A stretch of 64,000 nt of DNA, from assembly GCA_963971535.1 (NCBI GenBank), contig OZ020593.1:14544904-14608903 (forward strand). Direction: 5' to 3'. Positions 53,890-63,654 of this stretch are shown here, in pieces. This stretch comes from Notolepis coatsorum. Lineage: Eukaryota > Chordata > Actinopteri > Aulopiformes > Paralepididae. Numbering within the stretch: the stretch's first letter is position 1; every line of letters starts with the position of its first letter. The notes under the pieces were generated by a model, which was given only the letters and a program-made list of their open reading frames with translations, had not been told where the DNA came from and searched no databases. The translations under genes and the position numbers were made by a program.

Positions 53890-54056
53890 TAAACAGTATA
53901 CCCAAAGTGCAGTATACACAAGGTACAGTATACACAAGGTGCAGTATACACAAGGTACAGTATACACAAGGTACAGTATACACAAGGTGCAGTATACACA
54001 AGGTGCAGTATACACAAGGTGCAGTATACACAAGGTGCAGTATACACAAGGTACCC
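53890..54056. repeat. 16-bp minisatellite, about 10 copies
   Basis: Unit ACAAGGTRCAGTATAC, with R varying. The 48-bp cycle (three units) stays open on both strands and yields apparent 86-93-residue peptides, which are not genes. Confidence 0.95.
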
Positions 54057-55015
54057 TAACTGGCATGATATACGTCATACGTTGCCGGTTTTGGTGGTTG
54101 AGAGTCAGACACACTTAGTAGTCAGACATTCCTAACAATTTAAAGGAGGAACTTTAGGAGATTTCTATTTCTATAAAGGAATCTTTTTGGAACCTCTGTT
54201 CTTGTTTCTGTTTCCACTGTATTTGAAGAACCACAGAGGTTGGGAAAGCTAGAGAAATGTCAACGCTGACGCCATTCTGCATGAAACATGAAACACTGTC
54301 AATATGGTTCCAATGAACTGTCACTGCTTTTCATTGCTAAGAGCTACAGCCGTCTTTTGAAGAGTTGAAAATGAATTAAAAGAATCTCATAGCCCGGCTG
54401 TTGCGAGATGAAATAATAATAAATATATGAAATATCTTTGTATTCAAGTGGTTTTGCGGGGCTACCAGGAGCTTGGTGTGTCTGGCGAGAGGTTGTTTGG
54501 AACGCGAGATAATAAAAAGAAAGTGTTGTTTTTTTTGTTTTCTTCCTAGTGTGGTCGTGAAATTGGTATTCAACTTTACTGTAAGTGGTATTAAAAAGGC
54601 CTTGAAAAGTCTTACATTTAACTTGTTGAAACCGGCAGTTGAACGCTGGGAGAAGAGCCACGGGTTAAACTACTGTTTGTTGATATCCTGTTCATGCAGT
54701 ACATCATCTCCTGCTAATGTGTCAGCGTGAGGGCGGCAGATTAAATCAAACAAGCGTTGAGAAGTAGGTGGCTGGTGTTTTCATGAACCACGCGTCCCGT
54801 GTTTACACTACAGTCAAAGCAGCTTCTTCACAAAGCACTCTGCGTCAAGTGTTGTGGACACAAAACAAAGTGGGTGGACATGAACCTTTTGTAATGCATC
54901 AAATAATACCTCTACATTCTGACAGCCATCACTGATAAGAGAGTGTCTGGTCAGTAACGTGGGCCTCCCGTCCCTCCTGCACTGCAGAACCAACTGCTCA
55001 ATATAAGGTACTGGC
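54057..55015. other. ERBIN intron; repeat pieces, no gene
   Basis: 54410-54660 shares TATTCAAGT(G/C), TTGCGGGGCTACCAGGAGCT with 28465-28520 (TCGCGGGGCTACCGGGAGCT), so it is a dispersed repeat. 54555-54640 has TTAAAAAG words of the 12391 hAT family. 54905-54990 matches 11095-11185. Confidence 0.5.
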
Positions 55016-55023
55016 CTGGCATC

Positions 55024-55567
55024 TAGGGCTGACCTTCAAATATTTTTTTTGGCATTCGAAGCTTCGGGCCCGAGATTCGATTTTTATTCAAAGCTTTTTT
55101 TTTTATGTTGTGGGACTTGTACAGCACTTTGTTCAACTTTGTCAGTGCTAGTGTAAACCTTTTTAAATCTTAGTCTAGACAAACGAAACACTTTGCTTTC
55201 ATGAAATATTGTAAGCCGTCATTTGAGGCTTTATAAAAGCAGCACAATGAACACAAATCTGTCAGTGCCGAGTCTGACCTCATCTTAAATAACAAACAGC
55301 ATTCCTTGTTTTTTTGTGATCAAATCATTTTTATTTTCAAACATGAAACAGCACAATTCACAACATAATAACAATAATAATACATAAAAAGACACCAAAA
55401 ACATCGACTCAACATAACAATGACTAACAGCATTGCTTGTTGTAGTTAACAAATAGAGGCAGAGTTGATTTTTTTTTTTTTTTATATATTCAAATTTTAT
55501 TTTCCCATTTGAATCCCATGTCCATCGAACGAAGCTTCGACGCTTCGAAGTATTTAAGACAGCCCTA
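55024..55567. mobile_element. hAT-type MITE (TTCGAAGC family)
   Basis: Ends TAGGGCTGACCTTCAAAT and TTAAGACAGCCCTA with the exact duplication CTGGCATC (55016-55023 and 55568-55575). Subterminal TTCGAAGCTTCG words are shared with 6835-7497, in the same orientation. Confidence 0.93.
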
Positions 55568-55575
55568 CTGGCATC

Positions 55576-56282
55576 TAGTTATTTCCTCTATGAAAGGCAC
55601 AGTCATCAAACCATATCCCACCAAGGGGTTTGACTACATGAAGGAAGAACACAAAACCTGAAAAGGTGCTGTAAACCGAAACTAATCCTGCATACAGCAC
55701 CTTTTTATAATGTGTCTCCTCAAGCGCTAGTCTGTGGTTGGATAGAGAGGAAAGGTGCAGATCCACACGGAGTATTGGCTGGCTGGATGGCTGGATGGCT
55801 GCAAGCAATCCACTTGTGTTCAACTTCCACAAAGCCTCCCGAGACAGCTGGCCCTTTCCCCTTCCATCTTTATTTAGTGATAACTTGTCCTGCCCAGGCA
55901 CCTTACAAATCAACTGGCAATCCACTACCCAGTACCGATTCATGCTAGATCAATCGGTGACAAATGTTGCTACCTTGAGAGCATGGTTTATAAAAAGAAA
56001 AATAATAATAATAATGATTAAAAAGAATAAATAAAAAAATATATATGAAAAAGGAACTAAAGGGGAAATGTACATGTTTAGTATAAGAGTGTAATATTCT
56101 GAACTTACAACTAGGTGCAGTCATACAAGACGGCAACAAGAATGAAAAATACTTGAGTGTCTTCAGTGAAAAACGCGTTACAACAATAAATAACAATGTT
56201 TAAATAAATAATGTTCAAATCGAGAAGTTTAAAAAGAAAAATTACAACTGAAATTACATTTTTGTTATTATACATAGAGTGA
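55576..56282. other. ERBIN intron, no feature recognised
   Basis: Overlapping frames on both strands between 55575 and 56034 (up to 122 residues) have no domain, splice context or conserved motif. GGCTGGCTGGATGGCTGGAT at 55779 is a short direct repeat. Confidence 0.4.
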
Positions 56283-56351
56283 AGGTACCATTGGGTAGCA
56301 GTACCGAATTCCAGGTACTGGTACCGGTTCAAATGTGTACCCAACCCTACT
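56283..56351. mobile_element. hAT terminal fragment (GGTACCG family)
   Basis: GCAGTACCGAATTCCAGGTA and CTGGTACCGGTTCAAATGTG then TACCCAACCCTA. A terminal piece related to 25032-25437, without its other end. Confidence 0.6.
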
Positions 56352-56604
56352 CCCTGTGTTTGGGTGGGTTTCCTCTGGGTACTCCGGTGTCCTCCACACC
56401 ATAAAAAGACTTGCACACTGTATCCTCCTGCCATCGCCCTTGACCAGCGTACTGGCATCGCAGCTGAGCGGGTCCCCGGGCGCCGCGCTGTGTGGCTGCC
56501 CACTGCTCCCGAAATAGTTAGGGAGGGTCAAACGCAGAGGGCACATCTCACAGAGGGGGGAAAAAGTATAAGAACAGAAGTGGTACAAACTTGAGAGTTC
56601 ACAC

Positions 56605-57165
56605 GCTAAACCTGTTCAGATAAGAACCATATAGTTCTAAACCTGTTCAGATAAGAACCATATACTCCTAAACCTGTTCAGATGAGGACCATATAGTCCT
56701 AAACCTGTTCAGATAAGAACCATATAGTCCTAAACCTGTTCAGATAAGAACCATATAGTTCTAAACCTGTTCAGATAAGAACCATATAGTTCTAAACCTG
56801 TTCAGATAAGAACCATATAGTTCTAAACCTGTTCAGATAAGAACCATATAGTTCTAAACCTGTTCAGATAAGAACCATATAGTCCTAAACCTGTTCAGAT
56901 GAGGACCATATAGTCCTAAACCTGTTCAGATAAGAACCATATAGTCCTAAACCTGTTCAGATAAGAACCATATAGTCCTAAACCTGTTCAGATAAGAACC
57001 ATATAGTCCTAAACCTGTTCAGATGAGGACCATATAGTCCTAAACCTGTTCAGATGAGAACCATATAGTCCTAAACCTGTTCCAGATGAGGACCATATAG
57101 TCCTAAACCTGTTCAGATAAGAACCATAATAGTCCTAAACCTGTTCAGATGAGGACCATATCAAT
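56605..57165. repeat. 31-bp minisatellite, about 18 copies
   Basis: Unit TCCTAAACCTGTTCAGATAA plus GAACCATATAG, with AGATGAGGACC variants that seem to occur in a loosely periodic order. One-base insertions occur in units near 57085 and 57130. Confidence 0.96.
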
Positions 57166-57612
57166 GGCTGAAGCAAAACCTCCTATCTGAACTGTTTTCT
57201 TGCAGAATGCAATTTTTTAAGGATACCCAATACAGTACACTGTTTTTGGACTACATATATTATGTGTTAACAATACAGACCAGGTATTAGTGCCTCGCAA
57301 AGGGCAGATAGGAGGTTTTTCCCCCACTTTTCCTGGATAATTTTGCAGATGGGAGGTTTCCTCTTCGGCCATCGATATAGTCATCAAAAAGGAAGGAACT
57401 GGAGACGTGGATCATCTTTAGAACATATTTAATAGGGTGCAAAAGAATGTGTAACGTTTCAACACAAGCGTGTTTTCTTCAGAGTGATCCCGATTTTTTA
57501 TATTTTTCTAAAGATCCGTGTATCTTCCTTTTTAAATAAGAATGGTGTTTTGTTATTTCTGTATCTTAAAACAACTGAGTCCCCTTTTCTTTTGTACTGT
57601 CTGAATCTCTAG

Positions 57613-57691
57613 GTATCCAGGAGTTTCCAGAAAATATCAAGAACTGCAAAGTCTTAGCGATCGTAGAAGCCAGTGTGAATCCCATATCAAA
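57613..57691 (+). CDS. erbin: ERBIN coding exon 3, residues 103-128 plus split codon 129
   Basis: Completes Ser103 (A|GT) and reads [20 protein letters not shown] then VNPIS, almost identical to human ERBIN, covering the rest of LRR4 and most of LRR5. The acceptor is TCTCTAG at 57606-57612, the donor AAGTGAGT, phase 2. It follows an 11.3-kb intron that is largely repeats. Confidence 0.95.
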
Positions 57692-57814
57692 GTGAGTACA
57701 AACCAGCATCACATCAGCTGCTTTTTAACCTCTTTAAGATAACTGCAAGCGTGCACCGATATCTGTATCTATATCTTTAACTTCCAGTATGCACTGAGAT
57801 TTGTATCTATCTAT

Positions 57815-58655
57815 CTTTTTTTTTGTATCCACTTTTTCTCATTTTTCAATTTTTCTCCCCTGTCTCGAACGTTGCTAGACCATGCCTCCCACTGGTCGGC
57901 TGCAGTGAGGACGAAGCCTTGCATCACGTGTCCCCTCCGGTACACGAGGAGGCAGCCGTCGCATCTTTTCACCTGAACAGCGCGATCTCTCAGTGGCGAG
58001 GAGTAACGCGTGGGAGGCTCACGCTGCCCCCGATACTTCCTGATTCTGCTGTACAGGCGGCCTGAATACTTTCGACAACAAATGTTTGTTTTCTGATTGG
58101 CCATGCGCGTTTCTGGTCATGTGACATGTGCGCCAATCGTGGGACCGCAAGTTTCTACACTGGTTAAGCTTAGGCGCTCTTTCGAAGTTGGTTAAGGTTA
58201 GAGTTTGTCTTAGAGCATGGCGATAGAACGCCTGCCCTTCTTTCGACGGTTAAGCTTAGGCACTCTTACGAAGTTGGTTAAGGTTAGAGTTTGTCTTAGA
58301 GCATGGCGATAGAACGCCAGGTAGTTTGCAGGCTGTTAGACTCGAAAATAGGCGCAGCACTTGCTGTCCCACGATTGGCGCACATGTCGCATGACCTGGC
58401 CAATCAGAGCGCAAAACTCGAACACGGAAACAAACATTTGTTGTCGAAAGTGTACAGGCGCACCAACCGACCTGTAGGAGTCGCTGTCCACAACGTCCGA
58501 TCCCCACCCACCAGCTTTCCCACCCTCTAACACTGCCAATTGTGTTAGTATGAACGACCAGCCAAGCTGGTAGCAACGCCGAGAGCTGGGCTCGAACCCA
58601 GCATCTCCTGCGTTGGTGGCGAGCGCCTTGCCCACTGCGCCACTTAGCCGCCCCA
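57815..58655 (-). mobile_element. SINE (family A), split by a long-TIR element
   Basis: Right part (58460-58655): on the minus strand GGCGGCTAAGTGGCGCAGTG (box A), GATGCTGGGTTCGAGCCCAG (box B), and a body. Left part (57815-58059): the rest of the body and the A tail (T run 57820-57827 on +). The two parts are continuous in the SINE at 1776-2238, so the 391-bp piece between them is an insertion. Confidence 0.88.
58060..58450. mobile_element. Long-TIR element with 10-bp duplication, MULE-like, inside the SINE
   Basis: Flanked by TGTACAGGCG on both sides (58050-58059 and 58451-58460). Long inverted arms start CTTTCGACAACAAATGTTTG (58069) and include CTGATTGGCCA and GTGCGCCAATCGTGGGAC, mirrored at the right for roughly 85-105 bp. 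A 9-bp piece before the left arm has no mirror. The centre has a tandem duplication of GTTAAGCTTAGGC through GATAGAACGCC (58162-58235 and 58249-58318). Long TIRs with a 9-10-bp duplication suggest a Mutator-like element; no transposase is present. Confidence 0.75.
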
Positions 58656-58758
58656 CTGATCTATCTTTAACTTCAAGTATGCACTGATGAGCAGGGTGGA
58701 ACCACAGCAATGGCATGGAATCTAAACAAACTTTTTAATCTTTCCAATATATGTCAAT

Positions 58759-59224
58759 TAGGGATGGAGTTTGATTTTCGAATATTCAAAATAGTCGTTA
58801 ATTTATAATAAAAAAAAAAGATTTAATAGTTTATGTGAATATAATACAAAAATGATATGTTCCCTTGTTTTTACCAGCAACTACACTGTGTAGTGTATTG
58901 AGAGGGGACCCTATTAACTGTTACACAACTGAACATTGTCTCATGTGCGCTGTTAAGTAAAAATAAAACCATACGTTTAACGTGGAAGCTCCAACATTGC
59001 AAGCATCAACAATGTAACTATCGGAATTAATGCTTTTGTTCCTGTAAATAACGTTAGCCTGCTGCGACTCGCAAATATCTAGCTGTTAGCAACGATAGCA
59101 GCCAGCTAGCTCGCTCGCTTGATTATCTCAAGTTCGCTATTAAGTAAAAACTAAATCATATGTTAATGTGGCAGGGGGTTAGTATTTGAATAGTTCCCAG
59201 TGACTATCGACGGACTAATCCCTT
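58759..59224. mobile_element. hAT-type MITE (same family as 22376), diverged
   Basis: Left end TAGGGATGGAGTTTGATTTT, right end ATCGACGGACTAATCCCTT. It is flanked by ATGTCAAT (58751-58758) and ACGTCAAT (59225-59232), one mismatch. Shares CACTACACAGTGTAGTGTAT-type and GTTCCCAGTGACTAT text with 22376-22719 in opposite orientation. Confidence 0.75.
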
Positions 59225-59356
59225 ACGTCAATACCGTGCCATTGCAGTGGCTCTACCAGTCTACCTTGTTCTACCTCGCTGGCGATGGTTTCACTTCCTG
59301 TGTGCGGTGACTGTGAGTGATGTGCTTCCTGCTTCCTGTGTGTTTTGTTCATCCAG

Positions 59357-59446
59357 GCTCCCAGACGGCTTCACGCAGCTCCTCAGCTTGACTCAGCTCT
59401 ACCTGAACGACGCCTTCCTGGAGTTTCTCCCAGCCAGTTTCGGCAG
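59357..59446 (+). CDS. erbin: ERBIN coding exon 4, residues 129-158 plus split codon 159
   Basis: Completes Lys129 (AA|G) and reads [20 protein letters not shown] then LEFLPASFG, the end of LRR5 and most of LRR6. The acceptor is CATCCAG at 59350-59356, the donor CAGGTCAGA, phase 2 (AG of an Arg codon). Human ERBIN continues with a LTKLQILELRENQ-type LRR, which must lie beyond the window. Confidence 0.95.
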
Positions 59447-59474
59447 GTCAGACAGCCTCATGGGAATTGCAGTA

Positions 59475-60365
59475 TTACTTTTTATTTTTTATTTATTTAA
59501 TCTTTATTCAACCGGGCAGGTCCCCTCCAAAGAGTAACAGGGAAATGGGACAAATGTTTATTTATCTTTTTATTAAAATAAAATAGAAGAGAGACGGAAG
59601 GTTAAAAAATCACAGAGGTACGGGAAATAGTTAAAACACACATCAAACAAACAACCAAATGAAATGACATAGATGATACAGTACATGATACATACTAGGG
59701 ATGGGCATTTTTAAGAAAAATCCAGATCGATTGATCGCATGCTATACTCGAGTGATTGTGTATTACTCGAAAAGGGGAAAAAAACTTAAAAAAATACTAA
59801 ATTACAAATAAATTAGAATATATATATATATATATTTTTTTTTACTTTTGTTCATTCACGTATATGTTTAAGGAAACCAACAAACAGTTATAATCTTACA
59901 CATACATGTGAAACAAATATGTAAAAATATATATATATATTTTTTTCATAAAGATTATTAATAATTTAAGATCGGTTTTTCTCATAGCTACGAGTAATCG
60001 ATTACTCACGCCCATCCCTAATACATACATGAAGCAGAACAGTCACATTACAGTTAAAAGGCTGGGTGACAGTTGCAGGTGTGTAATGTATAGAGAGGAG
60101 ACGGGGAATCAACATGTGCAACAGTCTGTTGCAGTTTCTGCTTAAACACACAAAATGACGGAAGTGATGAAAGTTTTGGAGAGAGTTCCAGTCATTTGCT
60201 GCAGTAAAACGAAAGGAATTCTGGCCAAAGACAGTGCGGGCCGTGGGGGATTGATAAAGCGATGCGATCGCTGGACCTCACGTGGTAGTTGTTATGGGAA
60301 AGGAGCTGGAGAGGTATCGAGGTGTCTTTCCTAGAAGAGTCTTGTAAACAAGTAGAAGCCAACTC
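59475..60365 (-). mobile_element. LINE 3' UTR-like repeat split by a hAT element
   Basis: TTTATTTAATCTTTATTCAA and CCGGGCAGGTCCCC is a reversed LINE tail. The text runs to the hAT element at 59696-60020 and continues with CAACAGTCTGTTGCAGTTTC and GAAAGGAATTCTGGCCAAAG. The family was not determined. Confidence 0.5.
59696..60020. mobile_element. hAT-type MITE (GAGTAATCGATTACTC family)
   Basis: Ends TAGGGATGGGCATTTTTAAG and ACTCACGCCCATCCCTA with the exact duplication ATACATAC (59688-59695 and 60021-60028). The right subterminal region has a perfect palindrome GAGTAATCGATTACTC. Located in the intron after ERBIN exon 4. Confidence 0.93.
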
Positions 60366-60369
60366 GTAA

Positions 60370-60765
60370 GATACCGAGGTTACCCTCATTTACAGCTGTG
60401 ATGACGAGCTTATCAGCAATTTCATACATATAGGCAATAAATAAATAAGAATAAACAATAGAAATCAGCTAAGACAGTTAGAAATGATACTTGCAGCAAG
60501 AGAAGGAAGAACCTTCAGCTTCAGAGTCAGTCGGAGGACATTCCAGCTGTTGGAAGCAGTTTTTCCTCCAGTAGTTCAGAGCAAACTGGAGTAACCCTAA
60601 TTTGTCATTTGAACGTGTAGAATAGGTTCCAAGATTACATTCCAACCGTGTTGTGATGTAAGAGGGGAGTTGACCAATAAGGGCTTAAAAAATAAACAAA
60701 TACCAATTATAGTTACGCCTTTTAGTTTCAACCAGAGAAGGCCATCCAACCTTTGCATAAAATCG
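60370..60765 (-). pseudogene. LINE reverse-transcriptase C-terminal fragment
   Basis: Nucleotide text matches 24723-25031 and 25446-25475 (GAACGTGTAGAATAGGTTCC, TTGTGATGTAAGAGGGGAGT, TTTCAACCAGAGAAGGCCAT). On the minus strand this encodes the same LINE polymerase end with stops. It lacks the hAT insertions seen in the first copy and so serves as their empty-site comparison. Confidence 0.7.
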
Positions 60766-61269
60766 ATCTACAAAAATAAAGATGGCGGCGAAGGTGAACG
60801 CACTGTCGCCCGTCAGGATGGGTATCGACAAGAAAACAAATGGACATTATTTTGTTGATTTAATTAAATAAATTGACAGGATTTGCATAACAGAATCAAT
60901 GCTGTGCTCGCGGGAGAACATGTGTTAGAAACACTTATCTCTAATGGGGACCGTGGAGGGAAGACGCCCTTGGCATGTACGCCGCTGAAGCTAATCTTCT
61001 TCATTCTCTTTAAAGCCACTCTGTGCTTTTGAGTGCCGTTCAGTGACTGAAACGGTTCAGTTGTGTAATCAATAAGGTCGTAAACCCTGACCTTAAACTC
61101 TGGGTTTAGCATTTTCCCCTGGCGGCGCGGGTTAAGTTGATGGTGAAGTGGGACGTGTTCAGTCTGATGTGTGAGAAGCCCTGGACTGCATTCATATATA
61201 ACTCTTTTATCCACATTCACCCGTTCACTTTCAAAAAGATATGTCACACATTCACACACAGGCGGTGTT
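60766..61269. other. ERBIN intron, no feature recognised
   Basis: A 131-residue minus-strand frame (60864-61259) has no domain or splice-bounded conservation. CGTTCAGTGACTGAAACGGT is a small palindrome at 61029. Confidence 0.4.
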
Positions 61270-61775
61270 AGTGAAAGGTTAACCTTCTGTAGTGTGGTAG
61301 TGAAAGGGTTAACCTTCTGTAGTGTGGTAGTGAAAGCATTAACCCTTTGTGTGGTAGTGAAATGTTAACCTTCTGTAGTGTGGTAGTGAAAGGCTTAATC
61401 GTCTGTAGTGTGGTAGTGAAAGGTTAACCTTCTGTAGTGTGGTAGTGAAAGGGTTAACCTTCTGTAGTGTGGTAGTGAAAGGTTAACCTTCTGTAGTGTG
61501 GTAGTGAAAGGTTAACCTTCTGTAGTGTGGTAGTGAAAGGGTTAACCTTCTGTAGTGTAAAAGCGTTAACGATTTGTAGTGTGGTAGTGAAAGGGTTAAC
61601 ACTTGGTAGTGTGGTAGTGAAAGGTTAACCTTCTGTAGTGTGGTAGTGAAATGGTTAACCTTCTGTAGTGTGGTAGTGAAAGGGTTAACCTTCTGTAGTA
61701 TGGTAGTGAAATGGTTAACGTTCTGTAGTGTGGTAGTGTAACGCTTAACCTGTAGTGTGGTAGTGAAAGGGTTAA
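61270..61775. repeat. TTAACCCTTTCACTACCACA minisatellite, reversed, about 17 units
   Basis: Units GTGTGGTAGTGAAAGGGTTA plus ACCTTCTGTA, mostly 29-30 bp, the complement of the array at 18911-19193. Several units lost one G (AAAGGTTAACC), and some read GCTTAATCG or GCGTTAACG, again matching variants seen at 18911. Confidence 0.94.
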
Positions 61776-61787
61776 GGGGTTTAGTGT

Positions 61788-61862
61788 CTTGCGGAATCGA
61801 ACCGGGAACCTTCCCGATTACCGGCCGTACCGCTCTACCTCCTGAGCCGCTGTCGCCCTGCG
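61788..61862 (-). mobile_element. SINE (family B) head, truncated
   Basis: On the minus strand GGCGACAGCGGCTCAGGAGG, TAGAGCGGTACGGCCGGTAA, and GGTTCCCGGTTCGATTCCGC. It is cut at TGTCTTGCGG and joins the TTAA minisatellite directly, so the array grew into it or the SINE was broken by it. Confidence 0.75.
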
Positions 61863-62084
61863 TGTTATACTATGAAATTGAAATCTCAGCATCGCATTTA
61901 CGGCCCCCTTCATCACTGGATGAAAGCGGGGGCTTGTCCCCCCCCTCCCTGTGGGAAAGGTCTGCAAATCAAGAGCCACTTGATGTGTGAAAACAGTGTG
62001 ACCAGCGTCTCGTCTCCACAGAGGAGTCTATCAGACTGTGAGTCATCTGTCGTGCTTAATGTCCTTTCACTGTACGTACATTTA

Positions 62085-62505
62085 CATTTAGTCATTTAGC
62101 TGACGCTTTTATCCATTAGGCTGCACTTAATGATCTTAAACTTGTATTGAATGCACATACAACTAAGTTCATGTTGTTTTATAGAGATAGATTTACATTT
62201 AGTCGGGGAGCTCCAGTAGCTCACCACGTACCGCGAGTGCTATTTCAGAGCCGTGGACAACCGTGCTCGTCACGGATCTGGGGCTGAGCGAGTTCGAATC
62301 CCGGACTGCAGCCGTGCCTTTCCCAGAGTGTCTTCCCCCCCATCTGAACCCTTTCAGCCTGCTTCTGTCGGTCGAACTTGACCAAGTATAAATGCAATAA
62401 ACGTATAAAAGAGCCAGGGAAATGGCCAAAGTTAAAAAAAAAAAATAAAAGATTTACATTTAGTCATTTAGCTGACGCTTTTATCCAAAGCGATTTTACA
62501 AGTTT
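62085..62505 (-). mobile_element. L2-type LINE 3' end pieces, one split by a SINE
   Basis: TTTACATTTAGTCATTTAGC with TGACGCTTTTATCCA appears at about 62089-62116 and again at 62452-62490. The second copy begins with the target duplication of the SINE at 62205-62449. Confidence 0.65.
62205..62449 (+). mobile_element. Full-length tRNA-derived SINE with 16-bp target duplication
   Basis: Flanked by exact copies of AGATTTACATTTAGTC (62189-62204 and 62450-62465). The head GGGGAGCTCCAGTAGCTCAC (box A-like) and GCGAGTTCGAATCCCGGACT (box B) are followed by a body and an A-rich end (62432-62449). A duplication of this length is normal for LINE-driven retroposition. It entered an L2 3' end. Confidence 0.9.
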
Positions 62506-62549
62506 GTAACGGCAGCTTTCATTTTTCCACTGTACAAGGATCCAATATT

Positions 62550-62615
62550 GATTATATTATTCCCTGAATTTCCCCAAGGGGATCAATAAAGGAATATCTT
62601 ATCTTATTGAGACAG
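62550..62615 (+). mobile_element. LINE tail, CCCCAAGGGGATCAATAAAG type
   Basis: AATTTCCCCAAGGGGATCAA then TAAAGGAATATCTTATCTTA. A short 3' remnant of the same group as 5030-5240. Confidence 0.65.
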
Positions 62616-62829
62616 AATATTAATACCTTGGTAATTTGATCGATGACAAATTCACATTAAAAATATCATATATAGACGATCAATGATTGTTTTAGTTTTT
62701 TTGTATAGAAATGGAACTAACTTTCCCATGCGGTGTAGGAAAAGGATTGTCGAAGCTGTTTTCCTCTCTGTTATGCATTATATGCTGATGTGATTTATAG
62801 GCCTCTGCCTCTATTCCTAAACCCTTGGA

Positions 62830-63440
62830 TGCTGTTAATCAGAATTAGAATCAGAAAGGTCTTTATTTGCCAAGTAGTTTTCACATACAAGGAATCTGCT
62901 TTGGTCGTTCTCGGTGCGACAAACAAATTAGCGGACAAACATTAACAGACAGATAATACAATAAAGAGGTGGAGTAAGATAAAATGAAATATGAACTGGT
63001 AAGTTGAGCACAATATAATATAATTATAAAATAAAATGGCCAGGGCTGTACAACTGTAAATAAAGAGGTTGAATAATATTAAATGGGATATAAACTAAAT
63101 TAAATATAGCACAATAGAATATAGTACAATAAAATAGGAATAGGCCAGGGCTGTGCAATTGGGCAGTTATGTGCAAAGAGTATGAGTCAGTGAAGTATGA
63201 ACAGGTATGTTTGGTTGTTTATGCAAGTATTTAGTCAAGTAGGGGTGTGTTAATGTACAGTAACACAGTGGGGGGGGGGGGGGGGGGCAGTGAGGGTCCC
63301 GAGCCTTGTTGATGAGGCTCAGTCACTGCAGAGGGGAAGAAACTGTTCTTGTGGCGTGAGGTTTTTGGCCCTGATGGACCGCAGCCTCCTGCCAGAGACC
63401 ATCAGGAATCATTCTGCTCTCGGCTCCATTACTGGTGATG
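62830..63440 (-). mobile_element. LINE 3' UTR-like repeat
   Basis: AATCAGAATTAGAATCAGAA, AGGTCTTTATTTGCCAAGTA, GTTTTCACATACAAGGAATC and TGCTTTGGTCGTTCTCGGTG, then GAGTATGAGTCAGTGAAGTA and GGGGAAGAAACTGTTCTTGT, CTGATGGACCGCAGCCTCCT. This is a reversed retroelement UTR often seen in fish. It contains a G run at 63270-63287. Confidence 0.65.
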
Positions 63441-63585
63441 TCTGTAGCATCATCATGGCGTCCTGTATGAAAGGGTCGCATGGTCGTCCCCGTCTGAGAG
63501 ATGTGATAGTGATGTCTGTAGCATCATCATGGCTTCCTGTATGAAAGGGTCGCATGGTCGTCTCCGTCTGAGAGATATGATAGAC
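63436..63585. repeat. About 77-bp direct duplication
   Basis: GATGTCTGTAGCATCATCAT plus GGCGTCCTGTATGAAAGGGT, CGCATGGTCGTCCCCGTCTG, AGAGATGTGATAGT is repeated once with a few changes, to AGAGATATGATAGA. Confidence 0.9.
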
Positions 63586-63654
63586 ATGTGTGTTTATCTA
63601 CAGTTTGTTTATCTTACTTATTGGGAAGCTGCCATCTTATTTTACATCCATGCT

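Larger units (their letters stand above)
43570..59446 (+). other. erbin: ERBIN gene, 5' coding portion (four exons, continues past the window)
   Basis: Exons 43570-43758, 46240-46357, 57613-57691 and 59357-59446 join in phase (0, 1, 0+2, 2) to residues 1-158 plus a split Arg codon. Introns are 2481, 11255 and 1665 bp. The visible protein is the leader plus LRR1-5 and most of LRR6, each 23 residues (L..L.L..N.I..LP). The full-length family has about 16 LRRs, a long linker and a PDZ domain, none of which is in the window. After 59446 I find no further LRR exon in 4.5 kb. No frameshift or stop is seen, so the gene looks intact as far as it goes. Confidence 0.92.

Noticed and set aside
43570-59446. 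LRRC7 (densin) or SCRIB instead of ERBIN
   Set aside because: The leader [20 protein letters not shown] and the LRR4 text [15 protein letters not shown] fit ERBIN better than LRRC7, and SCRIB differs in its N-terminal leader. A whole-protein search would settle it.
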